Shown here: positions 52,908-61,665 of the stretch, piece after piece
Layout of the letters: every line of letters begins with the position of its first letter
How positions within the stretch are numbered: position 1 is the first letter of the stretch
Program-made: the position numbers and the translations under genes
Source of the DNA: Oribacterium sp. WCC10
GTDB lineage: Bacteria > Bacillota > Clostridia > Lachnospirales > Lachnospiraceae
Length of the DNA stretch: 64,000 bases
Direction: 5' to 3'
Assembly: GCF_900113415.1 (NCBI RefSeq)
Contig: NZ_FOPH01000003.1
Location: forward strand, 124,001-188,000
The notes under the pieces: model-generated
Told to the model about the DNA's origin: nothing
The model's input: the letters and a program-made list of their open reading frames with translations, nothing else
Databases searched by the model: none

Positions 52908-54026
52908 ATGAGTTCAGTAAAGGTTTTTTTGAAAAATGAAGTAGTATTATGTGTGTCTTTTTTGTTGGCGGTTCTGTCTTGCTTTTTTGTAACACCCGAT
53001 GAACAATATGCGGGTTATATTGATTACAGAACACTGAGCATTCTTCTATCGCTAATGATCACAATGGCTGGCTTTCAAAAGCAAAATGTATTTTTACAGA
53101 TCGGAAGTTATCTTGTGGGAAGAATGAATTCTATACGAGGAGTCGTTCTTATCCTTATCGGCCTATGCTTTGTTTCAAGCATGTTTATCACTAACGATGT
53201 GGCACTCCTGACCTTTGTTCCGTTCTCCATAGTAACGCTGACTATTTCAGGCAGAGATGACCTGTACATCAATGTTATAGTTCTGGAGACAGTTGCGGCT
53301 AATCTCGGTAGTATGCTAACACCTTTGGGGAATCCTCAGAATCTTTATCTCTACTCACTTTCCGGTATGAACCTTAGTGAATTTGTGAAGTTAATGCTTC
53401 CATATAGTGTTGCAGCAGCAGTTTTGCTTCTTGTCTTTATATTTATATTGATAAAGTCCTCACCTGTAGCATTAACTGAACACAGTGAAATTGAAAACTC
53501 ATCCAAAAGAAAGATGATGATAGCGTTGTATGTGCTGATGTTCTTTATATCCATCCTTGTGGTAGCTCATACCGTATCCTATCAGATCGGACTTATGACT
53601 GTCGTACTTGCTGTTCTTCTTTTTGACAGAAAGATACTTTTTAAGCCTGACTATTCTCTCCTGTTTACATTCGTATTTTTATTTATCTTTATCGGCAATA
53701 TCAAGAGGATTCCAGCCTTAAGTGATGTACTCGGGAGACTTGTAAAATCAAACGAGATCGGAATATCAATACTTCTGAGTCAGTTTATAAGTAATGTTCC
53801 GGCTGCCATACTTTGCTCCGGATTTACATCAGATATTCAAAAGCTTATTGTTGGTACGAATCTGGGAGGACTGGGAACATTGATAGCTTCCATGGCCAGT
53901 CTTATATCCTTTAAGCAGTACTGTAACACTCAAAAATGCAATACAAAAAAGTACATCGGAATCTTTACATCGGTAAATATTATTTTCCTGATAGTCATGA
54001 TTCTTGTTGTAAAGCTGTTCTATTAA
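52908..54026 (+). CDS. SLC13/ArsB-like anion permease
   Basis: The 372-residue protein has about ten membrane segments. FITNDVALLTFVPFSI and LTPLGNPQNLYLYSLSG are the paired hairpin signatures of the ion-transporter superfamily (CitMHS, ArsB, DASS), and a second pseudo-repeat has QFISNVPAAILCSGF. It probably carries a dicarboxylate or another anion with Na+ or H+. Substrate cannot be read from the sequence and no metabolic gene neighbours it. A GGGG-rich ribosome site lies 8 bases before ATG, and a strong terminator follows immediately. Confidence 0.85.
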   Translation: MSSVKVFLKNEVVLCVSFLLAVLSCFFVTPDEQYAGYIDYRTLSILLSLMITMAGFQKQNVFLQIGSYLVGRMNSIRGVVLILIGLCFVSSMFITNDVALLTFVPFSIVTLTISGRDDLYINVIVLETVAANLGSMLTPLGNPQNLYLYSLSGMNLSEFVKLMLPYSVAAAVLLLVFIFILIKSSPVALTEHSEIENSSKRKMMIALYVLMFFISILVVAHTVSYQIGLMTVVLAVLLFDRKILFKPDYSLLFTFVFLFIFIGNIKRIPALSDVLGRLVKSNEIGISILLSQFISNVPAAILCSGFTSDIQKLIVGTNLGGLGTLIASMASLISFKQYCNTQKCNTKKYIGIFTSVNIIFLIVMILVVKLFY

Positions 54027-54028
54027 CT

Positions 54029-54063
54029 AAAAAACCTTCTGCGATTACAGCAGAAGGTTTTTT
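54029..54063 (+). terminator. Intrinsic terminator after the anion permease
   Basis: AAAAAACCTTCTGC-GATTACA-GCAGAAGGTTTTTT is a perfect stem ending in a T run, starting 3 bases after the stop codon. Confidence 0.9.
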
Positions 54064-54066
54064 GAC

Positions 54067-54181
54067 ACTGATTAAAGCGTTTCCCTGGCCGTATTTTCGA
54101 TGTGAAGCATCAATCTCCTTTGAAAATCCGTGCCCCGACGCAGGAGGCTTTAATGAAGCACTGATTTGATAAGTGTTTCAT
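54067..54181 (+). repeat. ~115-bp structured dispersed repeat, copy B
   Basis: It shares ACTGATTAAAGCGTTTC, TTTCGAT-TGAAGCATCAAT, TTTGAAAATCC and GAAGCACTGAT with copy A at 40882-40996. It fills the convergent gap between the anion permease terminator and the PAP2 gene stop, ending 7 bases from that stop. Confidence 0.75.
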
Positions 54182-54187
54182 CAATGA

Positions 54188-54874
54188 TTATTGATTATAT
54201 GAATTCTTATAAAAATGATGAATGAGAATATCCGATACAGCCCTTCCTGCTTCTGCCACAAGTACGGCTCCAAAGAAATCCAGGATAACATGCTGTTTTA
54301 TAAATAGAGTACTTAGAAATACCAGCATACTCATGATTACCATCATTAGTTTATAGCCTTTTCCGAAACTCTTAATCTCCAATGCCGCTCTCATACATAT
54401 ATAACTTTCCAGGCAGTGTATGGATGGAAAAAGATTTGTTGGGGCGTCCAATCTATAAATCAGTGATACCAGTCTGCTGAATATATCCATTCCTTCTACA
54501 GTAACTCTTCTCATGGTTGTTGGGAAAAAGATAAAAAAAAGACATACCATGAGCTTTGAAATAATCTCTCCTGTAAATACCTTTAAGCTGTATCTTTGTC
54601 CCACTCTCGCGATTTGAATATATCCGATGATCCATTGTATATATGACAGAATATAAGGAATCACAAAAACCGGCAAAAACGGAAGTTTATAGTCAAGCCA
54701 TAAGGAAATATCATGATGTACCAGCTTTTCAGTGAATAATCTTGTTCCGAAATACACCAAAATATTAACAAGAAACATCATAAGAAGCGGTGCGTAGGCA
54801 TAGTTCGGAATGATGCTGCTCTTTACTCTGATATTGTATTGATGAGTCAAATCTTTTGTATGTAATTCTTTCAT
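54188..54874 (-). CDS. PAP2-superfamily membrane phosphatase or phosphotransferase
   Basis: The 228-residue protein has about six membrane segments and the split active site FFPTTMRR, NLFPSIHCLESY and STLFIKQHVILDFFG, where His residues in the second and third blocks are catalytic. The FPSIH and KQHxxxD forms resemble the AUR1/PAP2_3 branch more than classic PAP2. It overlaps the end of psd by 4 bp and is the last gene of a phospholipid cluster. It could dephosphorylate phosphatidate or phosphatidylglycerol phosphate, or transfer a head group; the choice is open. Confidence 0.8.
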   Translation of the reverse strand: MKELHTKDLTHQYNIRVKSSIIPNYAYAPLLMMFLVNILVYFGTRLFTEKLVHHDISLWLDYKLPFLPVFVIPYILSYIQWIIGYIQIARVGQRYSLKVFTGEIISKLMVCLFFIFFPTTMRRVTVEGMDIFSRLVSLIYRLDAPTNLFPSIHCLESYICMRAALEIKSFGKGYKLMMVIMSMLVFLSTLFIKQHVILDFFGAVLVAEAGRAVSDILIHHFYKNSYNQ

Positions 54875-55665
54875 CGTTGTATGAGGGCTTTTCCAAGCTC
54901 TACAGATATTTCGTCCTTGATTTCAGGAAGTCTTCGTTTAGTCAATACGACAATTGATGAACCGCCATATTCAAAATATCCCTTTTCAGAACCCTTTTGA
55001 ACCATATCTCCTGTTCTGTAATCAGAATTGGATATTTTTCCGACCAGAAGTGCACCTATCTCCATCTGAACGATATCGCCCAGATCCTTGTTATTTAGAA
55101 CAACGAATTCTCTGCTGTTTTGAATAAATACAGGGTACTTCTCATGACAAACGGGTTTTACCGAATGAAGTATACCGTCTATGCGTCTTGACAGTCTTAC
55201 GTCACCGGAAACGCAGAAACTGTATCTGTGATAATGTGAGGGGGTCAATCTGAATATAAGAGCTGATCCACCCATAAACTGCCCGGCAAGATCCTTATCC
55301 TTAAGAAGCTGATTCAACGAATATGAAGTGTGCTTGATATGAAAAATACTGTTTTCGTCAATATCTGAAACAGTAAGGTATGCATCACAGGGACTGGTGA
55401 GCAATCCATCTTCGATGATACGTCTTCCCGGCTTTATCTTTCGTGTAAAAAAATCATTGAATGATTTGTATCCGCCTTCGGGTACTTCATAGTCATCAGG
55501 ATTAATACCATTATTCTTTATAAAAGATGGGACTATATGTGCAGAAAGACCAGACGACATTAATTCTGCCGCACAAACCGACACCTTTCTGTTGACGAGT
55601 CCTTTAAGGAGAAATCTTCCACAGGGGGTGCCGTACAAAAAATCAATCATTAAGCTTTCGCTCAT
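54871..55665 (-). CDS. psd: Phosphatidylserine decarboxylase proenzyme
   Basis: The 264-residue protein is a PSD of the pyruvoyl type. The self-cleavage site is GGSS at 234-237, a variant of LGST, where Ser236 becomes the pyruvoyl group. Asp94 (SPCDAYL) and His144/His146 (SHYHRY) supply the expected charge-relay residues. It makes phosphatidylethanolamine at the membrane from the product of the upstream pssA gene, which ends 22 bp before. AGGAG precedes the ATG. Confidence 0.93.
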   Translation of the reverse strand: MSESLMIDFLYGTPCGRFLLKGLVNRKVSVCAAELMSSGLSAHIVPSFIKNNGINPDDYEVPEGGYKSFNDFFTRKIKPGRRIIEDGLLTSPCDAYLTVSDIDENSIFHIKHTSYSLNQLLKDKDLAGQFMGGSALIFRLTPSHYHRYSFCVSGDVRLSRRIDGILHSVKPVCHEKYPVFIQNSREFVVLNNKDLGDIVQMEIGALLVGKISNSDYRTGDMVQKGSEKGYFEYGGSSIVVLTKRRLPEIKDEISVELGKALIQR

Positions 55666-55687
55666 TAGTTATGCTCCTGTAAGTATC

Positions 55688-56332
55688 TCACATGATATCT
55701 GCGCCGGATAAAAGGAAGATACCGATAAACTCAAGAAGTCCCAGAGCTATCATAATGATCTTTCCTACAAGTTTAGGCTTTTTAATCTCTATTCCGCTGA
55801 TGAACCCACAGGCCATAATAAGAAGGAGGACGATATAACTAAGCTTTCCTCTAAGTCCAAGTTGTGACTTGATAAGGAACATAAGCGGAAGCAAAATGGC
55901 TACGGTTGTAACCGGCACACCGAGATAAAACTCTCTTTTACCTGTCGTTTTCTTCTGTCTGTCCAACTCCTGAACATTGAAATAAGAAAGACGGATAAGT
56001 GCACACAGTACATAAACAGATGCTACTATACCGGCCATAAAAGCCTTATCATATATCATGTAGACAAATAATGCGGGAAGAACACCAAAGCTTATGAGAT
56101 CACTCATAGAATCGATTTCTATTCCGAAATGCTTCTCATAGCAGTTCCTTTCTTTGGTCGAAGCAACAGCTCCGTCGAACATATCACAAATACCGGCAGT
56201 CATAAGACAGGTCATACTATGTACAAAATCCAGCTTTATAGCTGAAAGTATACCTGTAAATGCAAACAGCATACCCATATATGTCAAAACAACTGTATAA
56301 TCATAGAATCCTAAAAACTTCTTTTTATCCAT
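55688..56332 (-). CDS. pssA: CDP-diacylglycerol-serine O-phosphatidyltransferase
   Basis: The 214-residue protein has about seven membrane segments and a CDP-alcohol phosphotransferase motif read here as DMFDGAVAST, then GIEIDSMSDLISFG. The usual DG-xx-AR is DG-AV-AS, so the arginine after the alanine is replaced; the other aspartates are intact. It forms phosphatidylserine from CDP-diacylglycerol and serine and feeds psd directly downstream. GGAGAGG lies 7 bases before the ATG. It follows the TVP38-like gene by 13 bp. Confidence 0.9.
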   Translation of the reverse strand: MDKKKFLGFYDYTVVLTYMGMLFAFTGILSAIKLDFVHSMTCLMTAGICDMFDGAVASTKERNCYEKHFGIEIDSMSDLISFGVLPALFVYMIYDKAFMAGIVASVYVLCALIRLSYFNVQELDRQKKTTGKREFYLGVPVTTVAILLPLMFLIKSQLGLRGKLSYIVLLLIMACGFISGIEIKKPKLVGKIIMIALGLLEFIGIFLLSGADIM

Positions 56333-56345
56333 AATTTAACCTCTC

Positions 56346-56915
56346 CTACCTGATGAGACCGAACAAAATGCTGTACGCAAGGATACACCATGGTTTTCCC
56401 AAAATAATAATCCAGATAAACTTACGTGTGTTCATGCCGATCAATCCGGAAAAATAGCACAAAAAATCATCCGGAAACAAAGGAAGTAACATAGCTATAA
56501 ACAGAAATGCATCATAGTACCTCTTGTTTTCCAGTTTGTGTTTCCATTTAAGATACTCTTTTTCCGAAAAAAGAGATATAACAAGATCAACCCCAAATCG
56601 CTTTGCGAGAAAAAAAGCAATGATGGATCCTACTGAAATCCCTATGTAGTTACACAAAAAGCCTATAATGGTTCCAAAGCTGATAGCTCCGGCGGCGCAT
56701 CCGAGATATCCGGGAAGAATAGGAATCACTACCTGAAGTGCCTGAAAAAAAGTAAGCACAAGAGGACCGGCAATACCGAACTTCTTCATCAAATCCTGAT
56801 AATCCTGTACGGAAGTTATATTGTGTCCATATACATACTTAATGAATGCATAAAGAAATCCAATAAGTAAAATGATACAGACAATTTTAATCTGTTTACT
56901 TAACTTATTATCCAA
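56346..56915 (-). CDS. TVP38/TMEM64 (VTT-domain, DedA-like) membrane protein
   Basis: The 189-residue protein has a VTT domain with FGIAGPLVLTFFQALQVVIP, GYLGCAAGAISFGT and LLPLFPDDFLCYFSGL, the signatures of DedA-like proteins thought to scramble or flip phospholipids. The start is a TTG with GGAAGG upstream; no ATG fits. It opens the phospholipid cluster, consistent with a role in lipid movement linked to phosphatidylethanolamine synthesis, but no direct function can be claimed. Confidence 0.85.
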   Translation of the reverse strand: MDNKLSKQIKIVCIILLIGFLYAFIKYVYGHNITSVQDYQDLMKKFGIAGPLVLTFFQALQVVIPILPGYLGCAAGAISFGTIIGFLCNYIGISVGSIIAFFLAKRFGVDLVISLFSEKEYLKWKHKLENKRYYDAFLFIAMLLPLFPDDFLCYFSGLIGMNTRKFIWIIILGKPWCILAYSILFGLIR

Positions 56916-57011
56916 ATTAAAACCTTCCTAATCCTTCAGGAAGATCATAACCTTCCAAATCAAATGATCAGTCACCTGTATATAATATAATATTTATCCC
57001 GATAAATAAAC

Positions 57012-57051
57012 CTTGGGATAGCGAATGAACATACAAAAACGCTATCCCAAG
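57012..57051 (-). terminator. Probable terminator after the second GGDEF/EAL gene
   Basis: CTTGGGATAGCG and CGCTATCCCAAG are a perfect 12-bp inverted repeat with a 16-base loop. On the minus strand it is followed by GTTTATTTAT. It lies 78 bp after the stop. Confidence 0.6.
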
Positions 57052-57128
57052 ATTATATACCAATAGTTAACAGGGACTAATTTCAATTAATTTAAGTATC
57101 ATTACCCCGGAAATCTATATGAGATACT

Positions 57129-59804
57129 TTATAAGCATACTTCTTTAAGCTGCTTTTTATTGATATACATATTATTATCAGCTCTTTCAAACACCTGGCT
57201 TACGGATTTGTCATCCTTATGATGATATCTTGACATTCCGGCTGCGATAACAACCTTATGGTCTTTTCTGTTATTGATATTAAGATGTTCAAAACCCTCC
57301 AAAAGAGCATCCATATTTCTGTAGTCATCATTTTGAGCAATGACTACGAATTCATCTCCTCCAATTCTGAATACAGGGCTGTGTTTAAATGTCCTGCATA
57401 TGCACATAAAGCCATCTTTTATGAACTGATCTCCTGCCTGATGTCCCTGAGTATCATTGACCTCCTTGAGACCGTTAAGATCAAATACCACAACCGCAAA
57501 GTCAGGTGCATCTTCTTTTTTGATAAGATCATTAAGTGTGTTTACGGCATCAACATATGCATGCTTGTTCTTTCCGCCGGTCAGAGGATCAACATTGGCG
57601 ATATTCCTTGCAGCCATAAGCATCTTACTGTATTCCTGATCCTTATGAACCTGAAGATCAATATCAATGAGACCTACTATAAGCTGTAAGCGGTCATCCT
57701 CTCTTATCATAGCAGCTTTTAATTTTACATAACGGGCAGTGCCGTCAAAAATCATCCTGTAATTAAGTGAGAAAACTCCTTTTTCATGTATTTCTCTCAT
57801 TATCGATTCTTTGGAGAACTTCGACAGGAATAAATCGATATCGTCGGGATAAAGGACTTTAAGACTGTTTTTACGTGACTGCTCAAAGAAGTCAGATCCT
57901 TCACTCGCTATACCGAGAGATTTAAGACTTCCTTTTATACTGAATTCAATATAGTGATCGGTTTCCGGATCAACATTATAAATGCAGATATAATCCCCTG
58001 AAAGCGCAGTGATCCGTGAGTAGATTTTCTGTTCCTGACGAATACGTTCAAGTGCTTCTTTATGTCTCAGTTCGGCATCATTGTTCACGTGATCAAGAAT
58101 GATGATGGCGATTGCAACTATGCCTGTTACAGGGTTGGTGGCAATTCTTCTCAAAAAGAGGTGAGTGAGATCTCCGTTTTTGTTTTTTACTCCTACTACT
58201 ATGCGTTTTCCGTCGCTTCTGCATTTTCTTAATGCCTGAATCAGATCGGGATTGGTAATGCTGCTTGAATCTGTATAATTGATACGTTCCTTTGTGTATA
58301 GATCATAATGATACTTGACCATAAAGTCTCTGTAGGATTTATTGCCTCTTGCAAATATGGCTTCATGATCGCTTACTTCGACTATGAACATAGGCATTGT
58401 ATCAAAATAATTCCTTAAACTTTCATCCTCTTCGTCAGAAGCAAATGACACATCATAAAGGTTTACATTGCCAAGAATGGAATAGTATTCCGACTCCATA
58501 GGATTTTCAAAGCCTTTTAATATGTCTTTTTTATTCATTTCCAGAATTTCTTCATATGAAATGGGTTTATAGTAAAAGAATCCCTGAACTCTGGTACAAC
58601 CTATCTCCTTAAGAAACTCAACCTGTTCCGATGTTTCAACACCTTCTGCAACAGTTTCACTTCCCAGACCGTTGGCAAGACGTATGAGTTCAGTAATGAT
58701 GATTCTGCTTCCTTCACTTTTTTCAATCTGACTGATGAATGCCTTGTCAAGCTTGATGACATCAAAATGAACACGCTGAAGTATATCTGGAGATGAATAA
58801 CCGCTTCCGAAATCATCCATCCACACGCTGAAGCCAAGTTCTCTGAAACGGTTTATCTGAACCATCATAAAGTCTACATCATCCATGATGATGCTTTCGG
58901 TTATCTCTATGATAATACTGCTTCTTTCAAGTCCCGCATCATCCACTCGACGTCTTATCTCTTCGACCATATCACAGAAGTGGAAATCTGTTCTTGAGAG
59001 ATTGATAGAAGTCGGTACTACATAAAGCCCTTCAACCGACTGCTTCTTAAGCTTATTGATAACCTGTTCCGCAACATAAAGATCAAGCTTATATGCAATC
59101 TTTGCATCTTCGAGTATAGGAATGAAGTCAAGCGGAGGTATGAGTCCTTTGGTAGGATCCTGCCATCTTACAAGTGCTTCTTCGCAGCAGACTTTACCGT
59201 TAGATGTTCTGACTATAGGCTGATAATTGACATAAAGCCAGCCTTCGTCGAGAGCCATCTCGAAATTTTCAAAAACGTATCTTTTATTTTCAAATTTATC
59301 CAGAAGTTTTTTGTCGAAATATACAACTGTTGAATTGTATATGTTACCGCAGGAATCACAGGCGATCTTTGCACGGTCACATGCTGTGGCAGATCCGACT
59401 GCTTCAAGATCACTTTTATATACTCCCATTCTTACCGGGAGATTTTTTCCGTCATTTGCAAGACCAAAGTCCTTGATGAGCGATGGAATATGTTTATCCA
59501 ACGTATCTGCAAATGTGCAGACAGCAAAATGATCTGCTGTTATACGACAGCAGTTTTTGATACTGAAATGCTGAACCAGAATATCAGCAATCGACTTGAT
59601 AAGCTTATCTCCTTCGGTATATCCATACCTTTGGTTGTATGCCTGCATTCCGTGGAGATCCATGAACATCATCGCCGTGGATCTGTGTTTCTCTGCAGCT
59701 ATTTCATGACATGACTGTGAGAGTTCAAAGAAATAATTCATGTCAGGCAGACCGGTCAGATAATCATGACCGAAAGTGTGTGCTCTATATCTATACTCTT
59801 CCAT
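57129..59804 (-). CDS. Cytoplasmic GGDEF-EAL-PAS-GGDEF cyclic di-GMP enzyme with inverted domain order
   Basis: The 891-residue protein has no membrane segment. Domain order is a degenerate GGDEF (about 12-165, active site TADHF at 89-93 within RITADHF), an EAL domain (about 180-430, EEALVR around 208-213, IEITES, MDDFGSGYSS), one or two PAS-like regions (about 450-740) and a second, intact GGDEF domain with RIGGDEF (815-819). Most double-domain proteins have GGDEF before EAL; here an active GGDEF is at the end, suggesting separate regulation of synthesis and breakdown. It stands alone between terminators. Confidence 0.9.
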   Translation of the reverse strand: MEEYRYRAHTFGHDYLTGLPDMNYFFELSQSCHEIAAEKHRSTAMMFMDLHGMQAYNQRYGYTEGDKLIKSIADILVQHFSIKNCCRITADHFAVCTFADTLDKHIPSLIKDFGLANDGKNLPVRMGVYKSDLEAVGSATACDRAKIACDSCGNIYNSTVVYFDKKLLDKFENKRYVFENFEMALDEGWLYVNYQPIVRTSNGKVCCEEALVRWQDPTKGLIPPLDFIPILEDAKIAYKLDLYVAEQVINKLKKQSVEGLYVVPTSINLSRTDFHFCDMVEEIRRRVDDAGLERSSIIIEITESIIMDDVDFMMVQINRFRELGFSVWMDDFGSGYSSPDILQRVHFDVIKLDKAFISQIEKSEGSRIIITELIRLANGLGSETVAEGVETSEQVEFLKEIGCTRVQGFFYYKPISYEEILEMNKKDILKGFENPMESEYYSILGNVNLYDVSFASDEEDESLRNYFDTMPMFIVEVSDHEAIFARGNKSYRDFMVKYHYDLYTKERINYTDSSSITNPDLIQALRKCRSDGKRIVVGVKNKNGDLTHLFLRRIATNPVTGIVAIAIIILDHVNNDAELRHKEALERIRQEQKIYSRITALSGDYICIYNVDPETDHYIEFSIKGSLKSLGIASEGSDFFEQSRKNSLKVLYPDDIDLFLSKFSKESIMREIHEKGVFSLNYRMIFDGTARYVKLKAAMIREDDRLQLIVGLIDIDLQVHKDQEYSKMLMAARNIANVDPLTGGKNKHAYVDAVNTLNDLIKKEDAPDFAVVVFDLNGLKEVNDTQGHQAGDQFIKDGFMCICRTFKHSPVFRIGGDEFVVIAQNDDYRNMDALLEGFEHLNINNRKDHKVVIAAGMSRYHHKDDKSVSQVFERADNNMYINKKQLKEVCL

Positions 59805-59860
59805 ATACGTTTCTCTTTTACCCCTAAAAAAGAAATTAATATAAATTGATTATAACATAT

Positions 59861-59900
59861 AAAAAAACTCTGAATGTAGCATTTAGCTTAAATTCAGAGT
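59861..59900 (-). terminator. Intrinsic terminator after rlmD
   Basis: ACTCTGAAT and ATTCAGAGT (59867-59900) form a stem with an inner extension; on the minus strand TTTTTTT follows. It is 16 bp past the rlmD stop. Confidence 0.8.
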
Positions 59901-59915
59901 AAATAATTGCATTAT

Positions 59916-61316
59916 TTAATTATCTTTTGACAAGAGGCAAATCATCTCACAGTTATTTGTTCTTGGGAACATATCAACCGGACAAAGTTTAACAACCTTA
60001 TATCCGGCTTCCTGAAGAGGAACAAGATCTCTTGCAAGACTCTTTGGTTTGCAGGCTACATAGATAAGCTTATCAACTCCGTAGTCGATGATTTTGGTAA
60101 GAGCCTTTGGATGTATACCGTCTCTTGGCGGATCAAGGATTATAAAGTCAGGTCTGGGCGCATCTTCATAACTTCCGTCTTCCTTTATAAGTCTTCCGCC
60201 CTGCTCTATAACCTTTAATACATCACCTGCTATGAAATCACAGTTCGTAACACCGTTTAATTGTGCATTTTCCCTTGCTGCAGCCACAGCCTCCTCGACG
60301 ATCTCAACACCGACAGCTTTGCTTGCAACACTGCTCATAAGCTGAGTGATGGTGCCTGTTCCCGAGTAAAGATCATAGATAACAGGTTTGTCAGCTCCGT
60401 TAACTTCCTGAGCTTTCTTAAGTTCTGTGAATCCGGCATATTCACGTACCTTATCATAAAGCTTTTCTGCTCCCAATGAATTTGTTTGAAAAAAGCTGAA
60501 AGGTGTTATCCTGAAACGAAGTCCCAGAATCTCCTCATAGAAGTAGTTCTGACCATAGAGAACTGAAGTGCCCATATCGGTAACCGCATCCGCAAGTGAG
60601 TCATTGATGGTGTGAAGTATACCGGCAAATTTGCCTTCTATCTTTCCATCATCCTTAAGTTTTAAAAGAGAGTTCTTCCAACCGTTAAGAACCTCTTCTT
60701 CACTCATAGGCGGAGCAACTCTTACATATTTATCAGGAGCCGGTTTTTTATGTTTCTTCTGAGCCTTTGGACTGTATCTTCTGTTAAACCACTCATCCAG
60801 TTCTTTTGCTCTTTGATCAATGACTTCCTGTGGTGCAGGTACACGCATAGCACTGTTCCATTGTGATGTAGTTACCAGATCAACAAGGATTTCACCTGTT
60901 TTGATAGCTCTTCTGAATAAAAGATGTCTGAGATATCCTTCATGAGCTTTCTTGTGCTCGTATGTGATCTCCAGTTTTGCAAAGTAATCTCTTGTAGCTC
61001 TGACAATCTCGTTTGCGTCGCTATGAGGCAGAGCACATACATCGGTATCTATGATATTAAAGAAACTGTGTTTCTGATGTAAGCCGAGAGTGAGAGGTCC
61101 ATCTTTCTCTGAATCACCAAATGAAAATTCCATCTTGTTGCGGTAGCCCTTACAGATCGGGGATGGGACTATGCTCTCAAAAACATAATCATCTGCTTTG
61201 ACAACAGGCTCCAAAAGCTCATGCATCTCTTTATCCTTGATCTTGAGTTCTTCTTCATAGGATATTCCCTGATAGAAACATCCTCCGCATCTTTCTGCAT
61301 TGATACATAATTCCAT
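59916..61316 (-). CDS. 23S rRNA (uracil-C5)-methyltransferase, RlmD/RlmCD-like
   Basis: The 466-residue protein starts with an iron-sulfur motif, Cys4, Cys10 and Cys13 in ELCINAERCGGC, completed by a fourth Cys in SPICKGYRNKMEFSFGD. The Rossmann domain has IYDLYSGTGTITQ, and the nucleophile Cys is in YVACKPKSLARD. There is no TRAM domain at the N-terminus, and a basic insert (PKAQKKHKKPAPDK) lies mid-protein. I start at 61316 (AGGAG 10 bases upstream), rejecting 27 residues that precede the iron-sulfur motif. It methylates C5 of uracils in 23S rRNA; which site is uncertain. A MITE-like repeat sits just upstream. Confidence 0.88.
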   Translation of the reverse strand: MELCINAERCGGCFYQGISYEEELKIKDKEMHELLEPVVKADDYVFESIVPSPICKGYRNKMEFSFGDSEKDGPLTLGLHQKHSFFNIIDTDVCALPHSDANEIVRATRDYFAKLEITYEHKKAHEGYLRHLLFRRAIKTGEILVDLVTTSQWNSAMRVPAPQEVIDQRAKELDEWFNRRYSPKAQKKHKKPAPDKYVRVAPPMSEEEVLNGWKNSLLKLKDDGKIEGKFAGILHTINDSLADAVTDMGTSVLYGQNYFYEEILGLRFRITPFSFFQTNSLGAEKLYDKVREYAGFTELKKAQEVNGADKPVIYDLYSGTGTITQLMSSVASKAVGVEIVEEAVAAARENAQLNGVTNCDFIAGDVLKVIEQGGRLIKEDGSYEDAPRPDFIILDPPRDGIHPKALTKIIDYGVDKLIYVACKPKSLARDLVPLQEAGYKVVKLCPVDMFPRTNNCEMICLLSKDN

Positions 61317-61354
61317 AAATCTATATCTCCTGTTTGGGATAGTCCGAATATAAT

Positions 61355-61510
61355 GTGATGATACAAGGGTCAAAAGTACCAAATCACGTGCTTGCACGCG
61401 GCTTTGAGCGCTTCAAATGAATCTGTAAGGATTCCTGCTCTATGCTCACTAAAGGTGTGCGTTGGCGCTAATCGGTGAGTGGCAAATACTTTTGACACTC
61501 ACGTCATGTG
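61355..61510. mobile_element. MITE-like element, most complete copy (~156 bp)
   Basis: The left end GATGATACAAGGGTCAAAAG and the right end ACTTTTGACACTCACGTCAT are imperfect terminal inverted repeats. The interior has CACGCGGCTTTGAGCGCTTC and GTAAGGATTCCTGCTCTATG, shared with 23987-24099. No coding sequence is present. A further half-end GGGTGTCAAAAGTA lies at 61554-61567. The gap 61317-61665 contains only these and a terminator. Confidence 0.65.
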
Positions 61511-61571
61511 ATGACTCTGATTTCAAATCGACATTGTACTATAACAATGTCATGGGTGTCAAAAGTATTAT

Positions 61572-61608
61572 AAAAAGAAAGAGACAGGTCATAAAACCAT
61601 GTCTCTTT
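61572..61608 (-). terminator. Terminator of the small membrane-protein gene
   Basis: AAAGAGACA-GGTCATAAAACCA-TGTCTCTTT forms a stem, followed on the minus strand by CTTTTTAT. It lies 58 bp after the stop at 61666. Confidence 0.75.
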
Positions 61609-61665
61609 GAAATGCTGCGATATATGTGGTAAAAGCACATGCCGGATCAGAGCACCTGTACAGTG

